This document shows positions 1 to 4,601 of a stretch of DNA of 5,460 nt, piece by piece. Numbering within the stretch: the first letter of the stretch is position 1; each line of letters starts with the position of its first letter. Source of the stretch: Ignavibacteria bacterium (GTDB lineage Bacteria; Bacteroidota; Ignavibacteria; Kapaibacteriales; UBA4661); NCBI GenBank assembly GCA_013298375.1, contig JAAFHM010000345.1, forward strand, positions 1 through 5,460, read 5' to 3'. The translations under genes and the position numbers were made by a program. Below the pieces are notes generated by a model, which was not told where the DNA came from, did not search any database, and saw only the letters and a program-made list of their open reading frames with translations.

Positions 1-566
1 TGACGGTTGATAGCGGTGTTCGGGTGGTGCCGGGCGGCTCTGCTATTCGTTCTGGCGCATTTGTGGCGCGGGGCGTAATTTGTATGCCGCCGATGTACAT
101 TAACATCGGGGCGTATGTTGATGAAGGCACGATGGTGGATTCACACGCACTTGTCGGCACGTGTGCGCAAATTGGCAAGCGTGTCCATCTTTCGGCGGCT
201 GCGCAAATTGGCGGTGTGCTGGAGCCAGCCGGAGCGCGTCCAGTGATTATTGAGGATGATGTCTTTGTTGGTGGAAATTGCGGTGTGTATGAAGGTGTGA
301 TTGTGCGCCAACGTGCCGTGCTAAGTTCCGGCGTTGTGCTGAACGGCTCGACAAAAATTGTTGATGCTGTTCATGGCAAGATTCTTCAGTCCGCTCCTGA
401 TGCGCCACTCGAAGTTCCAGCCGGAGCAGTCGTGGTAAGCGGTTCGCGTCCTTTGGAAACAGCTTTTGGCAAAGAACATGGTTTAACAGTGTACACGCCC
501 ATTATCGTCAAATACCGCGATGCCAAGACTGACGCAAAAACAGCATTGGAAGATGCGTTGCGATAA
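1..566 (+). CDS. dapD: 2,3,4,5-tetrahydropyridine-2,6-dicarboxylate N-succinyltransferase (DapD), 5'-truncated
   Basis: DapD transfers succinyl from succinyl-CoA to tetrahydrodipicolinate, a cytoplasmic step of the succinylase route to meso-diaminopimelate (peptidoglycan) and lysine. The reading frame is open from base 3 with no start codon, so the gene begins before the window. The GTG at 24 lies inside the conserved GVRVVPGG stretch and is internal. About 187 residues are visible, against about 270 in the family, so roughly 85 N-terminal residues are missing. Visible family signatures are the left-handed beta-helix hexapeptide region with YINIGAYVDEGTMVDSHA, VGTCAQIGKRVHLS, IGGVLEP, VIIEDDVFVGG and VYEGVIV, then the C-terminal VPAGAVVVSGSRP and IIVKYRDAKTDAKT segments typical of DapD. 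It ends with TAA at 564-566. A run of seven T follows (569-575), but no convincing stem precedes it, so transcription may continue toward the next gene. Identity is very secure. Confidence 0.97.
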   Translation, partial: TVDSGVRVVPGGSAIRSGAFVARGVICMPPMYINIGAYVDEGTMVDSHALVGTCAQIGKRVHLSAAAQIGGVLEPAGARPVIIEDDVFVGGNCGVYEGVIVRQRAVLSSGVVLNGSTKIVDAVHGKILQSAPDAPLEVPAGAVVVSGSRPLETAFGKEHGLTVYTPIIVKYRDAKTDAKTALEDALR

Positions 567-637
567 TATTTTTTTCGCCTCAAACACGAGGTAGTAAGAG
601 CATTCTCATAATTTTTTACGATTGATTTTTGAGATTT

Positions 638-669
638 TTTGGTAGGATGATGCAAAATATCTATATTTG
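638..669 (+). promoter_or_regulatory. Bacteroidota-type promoter for the S1 gene
   Basis: TTTG at 638-641 is followed after exactly 20 nt by TATATTTG at 662-669. Both boxes match the published Bacteroidota primary-sigma consensus (TTTG, 19-21 nt, TAnnTTTG) with no mismatch. Transcription would be expected to start a few bases past 669, roughly 673-678, giving a leader of about 145 nt before the ATG at 820. The region is T-rich, so a chance match is possible, but the correct spacing directly before a highly expressed gene argues for function. The start point is inferred. Confidence 0.68.
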
Positions 670-670
670 C

Positions 671-724
671 AATCTGTATTTTTACTGTGCCGCAAAAACG
701 CAGTAAATGATGAAAAATCAGATT
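671..724 (+). promoter_or_regulatory. Probable 5'-terminal hairpin in the S1 mRNA leader
   Basis: Three stacked helices can be read. Bases 671-676 (AATCTG) pair with 719-724 (CAGATT). After a single bulged T, 678-683 (ATTTTT) pair with 713-718. Bases 684-689 (ACTGTG) pair with 699-704 (CGCAGT, one G-U pair). An 8-nt bulge lies at 705-712 and a 9-nt loop at 690-698. No T run follows on the plus strand, so it is not a normal terminator for dapD. Its place at or near the predicted mRNA 5' end suggests a stabilising or regulatory leader element, perhaps for autogenous control by S1. The role is inferred, and the outer helices are AU-rich. Confidence 0.45.
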
Positions 725-819
725 GTTATTTGTCTCCGGCAGAGAAGCATACCAGACTCTTCATCGCCGCATTCGTTTTAACCCATTAAGTTTTGTACGT
801 TTTTTCGTTTCGTTTTGAT

Positions 820-2211
820 ATGACTGACGAACAACAAGTAGAAATCGCCAGCGAAGTTGCCGAGGCAGCTCCCGCAGCAATCGCCCCCGAAGCCGCTCCC
901 GTAGCCGCTTCGCAAGAAACACCAACAGAAGCTCCTTCGCAAGAAGCCGCTCCCGCTCCTGAGGTTCCGAAACAACCGGAATACGACGTTGAGCAACTCT
1001 ATCCCGAAATTGTTGCCGCAAAAAGCAGCAAATCAACGCTGGATGTTGTTGGTCTGCGCCGAGTTCGCGGAGGAATTTTGGTGGGATACAAGGGTATGCC
1101 ACTCTTTTTGCCAACATCGCATCTCTCGCTTAAGGCAAACCCAAGCGAAAATGAGCTTCTTGGGCTTATTCAGCAAACCTTCCCTGTCCATGTTCACGAG
1201 TTGAACGATGATGACAAAACGAAGGTGATTGTGACCCGCCGCAAAATCTTGCGCGTTGACCACTTGAAAGATTTTCAAGTCGGTCAAATCGTCGAAGGAA
1301 AAGTCGTTTCCTTTACGGATTTTGGTGCATTTATCAATCTTGGCGGTGTTGACGGTATGGTTCACGTCTCGGCGATTTCCCGCCGCCGCATCAACCATCC
1401 TTCTGAAGTCTTGAAAAAAGGCGATACGGTTCGCGCCGTCATCAAAGAAATCAACGAATCCGGTCAGCGTCTTTCGCTTTCGATGCGCGAATTAGAAGCC
1501 GATCCATGGCAAGGCGCAGCAGCAGAGTTTGTGCAAGGAACACGCCACAAAGGGAAAGTAAAGAGCCTTACCGCATTCGGTGTATATGTCGAGCTTAAAC
1601 CTGGCGTTGAGGGCTTAGTCCATATCTCCGAAATGTCGTGGGCGCGTCGGATTAAACATCCGTCCGAACTTTTCCAAGCTGGGCAGGAAATCGAAGTCCA
1701 AGTGCTGGATATTTCTGAAGAAAAACAAAAAGTATCCTTGGGCTACAAACAAACGCAACCCAACCCTTGGGCAACCATTGCCGAGCGCTTCAAAGTAGGT
1801 GATAAAATCGAAGGAACCGTGCGTGAAGCCATTGAACGCGGTGTTGTGGTCAATATCGCCGATGATATTGATGCCTTCATGCCAAAAGGTAAAATGCACC
1901 CTTCGCTGCGCGGCAAAGCACAACCATTCCAAGTAGGCGATAAAATCGAAGGTCTCTTCGTCATGGACGTTGTACCGGATAATCATTCGCTCATTCTCGG
2001 TATGGAAGGTTTTGACCAAGGTGCCAATAGACCAGAACGCTCCGAGCGCCCAGAGCGTGGCGAACGCGGTGAGCGCCCAGAGCGCGGTGAACGTCGCCCA
2101 CGTCAACAACAGCAAGAACAGGTGAACATTCCTGAGCAAAAGCAGGATGTGAGCCTTGCAGACTTGCTTTCCGACGAAGAAAAGCGTAAACTTTTTGGTG
2201 GTGACAACTAA
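820..2211 (+). CDS. rpsA: 30S ribosomal protein S1, short four-domain form
   Basis: S1-domain (OB-fold) RNA-binding protein that helps mRNA onto the 30S subunit. I chose the ATG at 820 (463 aa, MTDEQQ...) over an in-frame TTG at 793, because the nine extra residues (MYVFSFRFD) are out of character. Neither start has a Shine-Dalgarno sequence. Layout: residues 1-50 are Ala/Pro/Glu-rich and probably disordered; a degenerate S1 domain lies at about 75-142 (VRGGILVGYKGMPLFLPTSHL); a classic S1 domain at 150-223 (GAFINLGGVDGMVHVS, HPSEVLKKGD); another at 234-311 (FGVYVELKPGVEGLVHISEMSW); a weaker one at 320-397; an RPERGE-repeat tail at 403-430; and a C-terminal peptide at 443-459 (DVSLADLLSDEEKRKLF). 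The two DPW/NPW linkers match those between domains in E. coli S1. By motif order the four domains align best with E. coli domains 2-5, so domains 1 and 6 appear absent. It could instead be an S1-like paralogue if a longer rpsA exists elsewhere. Confidence 0.9.
   Translation: MTDEQQVEIASEVAEAAPAAIAPEAAPVAASQETPTEAPSQEAAPAPEVPKQPEYDVEQLYPEIVAAKSSKSTLDVVGLRRVRGGILVGYKGMPLFLPTSHLSLKANPSENELLGLIQQTFPVHVHELNDDDKTKVIVTRRKILRVDHLKDFQVGQIVEGKVVSFTDFGAFINLGGVDGMVHVSAISRRRINHPSEVLKKGDTVRAVIKEINESGQRLSLSMRELEADPWQGAAAEFVQGTRHKGKVKSLTAFGVYVELKPGVEGLVHISEMSWARRIKHPSELFQAGQEIEVQVLDISEEKQKVSLGYKQTQPNPWATIAERFKVGDKIEGTVREAIERGVVVNIADDIDAFMPKGKMHPSLRGKAQPFQVGDKIEGLFVMDVVPDNHSLILGMEGFDQGANRPERSERPERGERGERPERGERRPRQQQQEQVNIPEQKQDVSLADLLSDEEKRKLFGGDN
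2044..2097 (+). repeat. In-frame 27-bp tandem repeat, two copies, in the S1 tail
   Basis: Units 2044-2070 and 2071-2097 are 27 nt each and match at 22 of 27 positions by eye. They encode ERPERGERG and ERPERGERR (residues 409-426). A partial related stretch (RPERS) precedes them. The frame is kept, and two of the five differences are at third-codon positions in matching codons, which suggests an older duplication kept under coding constraint. The result is an alternating Arg/Glu low-complexity segment. Confidence 0.8.
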
Positions 2212-2256
2212 GACTGGTGCGCACAGAAGCATTCTAGGATTTGAAGCTATTTCAAT

Positions 2257-2313
2257 CGCTCCGATTTTCGTGAAAAGACAGTGTTCTTTTCGCAAAAGTC
2301 GGAGCGTTTTTTT
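2257..2313 (+). terminator. Strong intrinsic terminator after the S1 gene
   Basis: Arms at 2257-2278 and 2285-2306 form a 22-bp stem beginning with eight perfect pairs (CGCTCCGA with TCGGAGCG), with two G-U pairs, one mismatch further in and a 6-nt loop (2279-2284). Seven T follow at 2307-2313. It lies 45 nt after the S1 stop and 14 nt before the 3' end of the convergent kinase gene. On the minus strand the same hairpin is not followed by a U run, so as a classic terminator it is clearly one-directional. The long stem may still slow polymerase coming from the kinase side. Confidence 0.93.
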
Positions 2314-2327
2314 GTAGCATCTTTGAG

Positions 2328-3290
2328 CTATAAATCCTCTTGGTCTTTTTTGACAAGTTCCCGTGCCATGCGTACAGCTCCGTACAAAGGAACTGCCTTG
2401 GGTTCGACGACTTTTAAGCCTTCTTGCTTGCCAAGTCCCTTTTTGACCATTTTTGCCAAAATAGTGTCAGCCTCCATAATACCGCCAACACAAGCAACCG
2501 ATACTTTTTTGCCTTTGAAGTATTTGCCATAAAGCGTCGTGACGTTTGCCATGAGATTTGTCGCGGCGCGTTCGATAATCTCCATACAGACTTCATCGCC
2601 ATTGGTCGCACATTCCATTACAAACGGCGTGACGGTGGAGTAGTCGAAAGCCCGTTCATTGTAAGCGGCAACAAAGGTGCGCGGAAGATCGGGGTTAATC
2701 GTTGGGAAAAATTTTATCATCATGTCGGCAAATGCCGTCCATTTGCCGCGTCCGTCGAAAGCACGTGCCATTGCGGTCAAGCCTTCGCGCCCAATCCATG
2801 CGCCGCTTCCTTCGTCGGAGAGCTCAATTCCCCAGCCGCCGCAGCGCACAAAATCGCCCTTGGGTGTTTTTGCAATCGCAATCGTCCCAGTGCCAACGAT
2901 CAGCACAATCCCGTGGTCACCTTCAAAAGCCGCATCCAGCGCGATGGCGGCATCGCTGGTGACGACCAGTTTGTCAATGTCAATTTTGCGTTCGCGTTTG
3001 GCAAGCAAGGAGATAAGCTGTTGTGAGCGCAACTGCTCTTCTTTGAGCCATGTTCCCGCCAAGCCAATAAGCACGGCATCCAGCTCCCGGTTTGGTAATT
3101 TTGCCAGCGTAATGAGTTCGCTGATAAGATTCAAAATACGCTCTGCCGATTCGACAACGCCAACAGTGCCGACACGTGCCGTGCTGGTCTCGCTTTGCGC
3201 TAATTCTTTTTCCCCTTTGTAGAGAATGCCCCGCGTCCGGGAGCCACCACCGTCAATGCCGATGATAATTGGTTCATAGACTTTGCCCAT
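2328..3290 (-). CDS. BadF/BadG/BcrA/BcrD-type ATPase, N-acetylglucosamine-kinase-like
   Basis: Cytoplasmic ATPase of the ASKHA (actin/hexokinase/Hsp70) fold, in the single-domain-pair branch that includes mammalian N-acetylglucosamine kinase. I chose the ATG at 3290 (320 aa) rather than the TTG at 3305. There is no Shine-Dalgarno sequence at either. Motifs by residue: phosphate-1 loop IGIDGGGSRTRGIL at 10-23; TSDAAIA at 111-117, where D113 aligns with the catalytic Asp of NAGK; phosphate-2 VGTGTIA at 132-138; GGWGIELSDEGSGAWIGREG at 151-170, the most diagnostic block; adenosine motif CVGGIMEA at 267-274. Length fits the family (about 300-340). No CxxC or [4Fe-4S] cysteine pattern of the true benzoyl-CoA-reductase or dehydratase activator is visible, which favours sugar-kinase activity. 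The gene follows lspA by 57 nt on the same strand and is probably cotranscribed. The substrate (GlcNAc, glucosamine or other) cannot be read from the sequence, so no gene symbol is given. Confidence 0.88.
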   Translation of the reverse strand: MGKVYEPIIIGIDGGGSRTRGILYKGEKELAQSETSTARVGTVGVVESAERILNLISELITLAKLPNRELDAVLIGLAGTWLKEEQLRSQQLISLLAKRERKIDIDKLVVTSDAAIALDAAFEGDHGIVLIVGTGTIAIAKTPKGDFVRCGGWGIELSDEGSGAWIGREGLTAMARAFDGRGKWTAFADMMIKFFPTINPDLPRTFVAAYNERAFDYSTVTPFVMECATNGDEVCMEIIERAATNLMANVTTLYGKYFKGKKVSVACVGGIMEADTILAKMVKKGLGKQEGLKVVEPKAVPLYGAVRMARELVKKDQEDL

Positions 3291-3347
3291 ACTGTTTTCA
3301 CACAATGTTAGAGGTAGAACAAAAAGAAATTTCGTCTCGTGTTTTTT

Positions 3348-3965
3348 TTACCCACGTTCAATGCTGTCGGCTACGAGTGTTTCGGCACTCTGCTCAGAGG
3401 CGGGTTTCTCCTGAAATAGCGGCAAATGCTTGTTAAAAAGCAACATTAATGTCATGCCGACGCTCACGCAGGAATCTGCAACATTAAACACCCAAAAGCG
3501 CATATATTCTCGCCCGAACAGCGAAAAATCGGGCATATCCACATCCATAAAATCCACGACTTTTCCGTAAAATAGTGGGCTTTCGCCATAGAACACGCCG
3601 TAGAACACGCGGTCTATCAAATTCCCCGTCGCACCAGCAAAAATTAGCGCCAGAGCTAGTCGTACGCCAAAATGCTTGCTATCCAGTCGCGCCAAATACC
3701 ACGCCAAAGCAATGCTTGCCGCCACAGAAAATAAACTCAAAAAGATCTTCCCCGCACCAAAGCTAATGCCGAATGCCATTCCTGCATTTTCCACGTAGGT
3801 AATCCGCACCACGTCTCCGATAAAACTCACACTCTCGTACAGCGTCATTCCATCATGTTGCCAACCCAAGAGATTAAAACCTTTTACCCAAATTTTGGTG
3901 AATTGGTCGAGAAGAATCATCATTGTTGCAAAGAGCAGAAAACCTTTATTGCGAAGAGTATTCAT
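3348..3965 (-). CDS. lspA: Lipoprotein signal peptidase (signal peptidase II)
   Basis: Integral inner-membrane aspartic protease that removes the signal peptide from prolipoproteins after the lipobox Cys is lipidated; the target of globomycin. It has 205 aa from the ATG at 3965. Four membrane helices are visible at about 7-26, 72-92, 101-118 and 157-178. Conserved blocks: D20 in the first helix (LLDQFTK), YVENAGMAFG at 57-66, GATGNLIDR at 111-119, then the catalytic dyad D138 (VVDFMD) and D164 (FNVADS). The segment between GNLIDR and VVD is about 11 residues longer than in E. coli LspA, and the VVD-to-NVAD stretch is also somewhat longer. A similar enlarged loop is known to me in Bacteroidota LspA. 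The last 25 or so residues are a polar tail with no motif. There is no Shine-Dalgarno sequence upstream. It sits 82 nt after the membrane winged-helix gene and 57 nt before the kinase, all on the minus strand. Confidence 0.97.
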   Translation of the reverse strand: MNTLRNKGFLLFATMMILLDQFTKIWVKGFNLLGWQHDGMTLYESVSFIGDVVRITYVENAGMAFGISFGAGKIFLSLFSVAASIALAWYLARLDSKHFGVRLALALIFAGATGNLIDRVFYGVFYGESPLFYGKVVDFMDVDMPDFSLFGREYMRFWVFNVADSCVSVGMTLMLLFNKHLPLFQEKPASEQSAETLVADSIERG

Positions 3966-4047
3966 AACGTAAAGAAGTCGGGTGAAGAGAAATTATCCGC
4001 CACAATCTAGTATTTTTCGGTCGTTTGGTCCAAGAGTTTCCTGAGGC

Positions 4048-4509
4048 TTAGACCTCAATCGCCGATTGTTTTTCCGAACCGGATATCAACGTATGAAAAT
4101 GATAGACTGCCACGCCGGAATCGCTTATTTCCAACCGCGCCCAGCCTTTGATGACCATTTCCTGCAATGCTTCTTCTGCCTGCGGTGGCGAAAGAACAAT
4201 TTTGATAGCTACATCGCTTGCTGTCAGTTTGTTATGGCAACTCTTGGCAAGGCGCAAAATATCTTGCTCCAACTCTGCGTATAAGCGCTCTTTTCGCTGT
4301 TTCGATGCTTGCAGCCAAAGAGTAATGCCCAAAATACAAGGCACAATACCTAGCACAATGAAGATGAATATATCAGAAGGCTTGATTTTAGGCGGTGCAT
4401 TATCGGGAAACATATTCACCAGCCCGCCAATCATCAACAATACTCCCCACAGCATCAGCAATACAGCGATTATATAGCGAAAAGGAGGATTCACAGAAGG
4501 TCTTCGCAT
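4048..4509 (-). CDS. Hypothetical two-helix membrane protein with cytoplasmic winged-helix-like domain
   Basis: A 153-aa protein that I do not recognise by name. Residues 1-11 are basic (MRRPSVNPPFR). Hydrophobic helices lie at about 12-33 and 46-67, separated by a short polar Pro-rich loop (FPDNAPPKIKPSD). A basic stretch, ASKQRKERLY, follows at 68-77. By the positive-inside rule both ends are cytoplasmic. Residues 79-139 look like a compact winged helix: EQDILRLAKS (helix 1), LTASDVAIKI (helix 2), SPPQAEEALQEMVIKGW (probable recognition helix), then a two-strand wing ending in SDSGVAVYHF. The pattern 'LT..D.A......A...L..M...G......S.SG...Y.F' recurs in small bacterial membrane proteins of unknown function. 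It could bind DNA from the membrane, or the winged helix could be a protein-protein module. The ATG at 4509 is preceded by GAGGG at 6 nt, the only good Shine-Dalgarno match in the window. lspA follows downstream. Confidence 0.75.
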   Translation of the reverse strand: MRRPSVNPPFRYIIAVLLMLWGVLLMIGGLVNMFPDNAPPKIKPSDIFIFIVLGIVPCILGITLWLQASKQRKERLYAELEQDILRLAKSCHNKLTASDVAIKIVLSPPQAEEALQEMVIKGWARLEISDSGVAVYHFHTLISGSEKQSAIEV

Positions 4510-4515
4510 GGTTTA

Positions 4516-4520
4516 CCCTC
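4516..4520 (-). promoter_or_regulatory. Shine-Dalgarno-like site (GAGGG) before the membrane winged-helix gene
   Basis: On the minus strand GAGGG is separated by 6 nt (TAAACC) from the ATG at 4509. It supports that start. It adjoins the last base of the predicted -7 box (4520-4527), so a transcript made from that promoter would begin near or inside this site and might lack it. Either the site or the promoter may be coincidental, or a second promoter lies further upstream. Confidence 0.45.
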
Positions 4521-4550
4521 AAAAATATCAGAAAACTGGTTTTATACAAA
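4520..4550 (-). promoter_or_regulatory. Bacteroidota-type promoter for the membrane winged-helix gene
   Basis: Read on the minus strand, TTTG at 4550-4547 is followed after 19 nt by TATTTTTG at 4527-4520, a full match to TTTG-N19-21-TAnnTTTG. The expected start point, a few bases past 4520, is only about 0-8 nt before the ATG at 4509, implying a nearly leaderless mRNA. The -33 box overlaps the base of the thiolase terminator hairpin. This would let the 153-aa protein, lspA and perhaps the kinase be expressed separately from the thiolase. The sequence is AT-rich, which raises the chance of a random match. Confidence 0.5.
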
Positions 4551-4583
4551 ACGCGCCGACAGATAAGTAAATGTCGGCGCGTT
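4547..4583 (-). terminator. Terminator hairpin after the thiolase gene
   Basis: A perfect 11-bp, GC-rich stem (AACGCGCCGAC at 4550-4560 with GTCGGCGCGTT at 4573-4583) closes a 12-nt loop, 18 nt after the thiolase stop. On the minus strand the stem runs into TTTTGTAT, so the U tract is short (four T, two of them inside the stem). The strong stem makes termination likely but perhaps incomplete. On the plus strand the stem is followed by GTGATG, so it would not terminate in that direction. Confidence 0.75.
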
Positions 4584-4601
4584 GTGATGTATCAAATGCG
4601 A

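Noticed and set aside
545..592. Possible terminator for dapD around the T run at 569-575
   Set aside because: Only 4-bp stems can be made before the T run (GCAT/ATGC inside the gene), and CCTC/GAGG lies after it. Neither is convincing.
793..819. Upstream in-frame TTG start for the S1 gene, adding MYVFSFRFD
   Set aside because: The added residues are hydrophobic and unlike the acidic start that follows. The ATG at 820 gives a natural MTDEQQ N-terminus, and no ribosome binding site favours the TTG.
2238..2257. Small hairpin GATT-T-GAA/TTCAATC just before the S1 terminator
   Set aside because: Seven pairs with a bulge and AT-rich, sharing its last base with the real terminator. It adds no clear function.
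1615..2295. Long minus-strand open frame opposite the S1 gene (226 aa)
   Set aside because: Its sequence is rich in Phe, Leu, His and Thr with no motif, as expected for the antisense of an S1 coding region. The plus-strand frame has clear domains.
2424..3222. Overlapping plus-strand frames (200 and 181 aa) opposite the kinase
   Set aside because: No recognisable motif, and codon content looks like a shadow. The minus-strand kinase explains the region.
3291..3305. TTG start five codons upstream in the kinase gene
   Set aside because: No Shine-Dalgarno sequence supports it. The ATG at 3290 leaves the usual short lead before the phosphate-1 motif.
3291..3347. Terminator or promoter between lspA and the kinase
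   Set aside because: The gap holds only the short palindrome GAAATTTC without a loop, and TAACATTG lacks a correctly spaced -33 box.
3966..4047. Separate promoter for lspA in the 82-nt gap
   Set aside because: The best candidate (TTG, 21 nt, TAGATTGT on the minus strand) breaks the TTTG part of the -7 box, so it is too weak to list.
4040..4056. Small inverted repeat TGAGG/CCTCA at the 3' end of the membrane winged-helix gene
   Set aside because: A 5-bp stem with no T run on either strand, overlapping the stop codon; likely chance.
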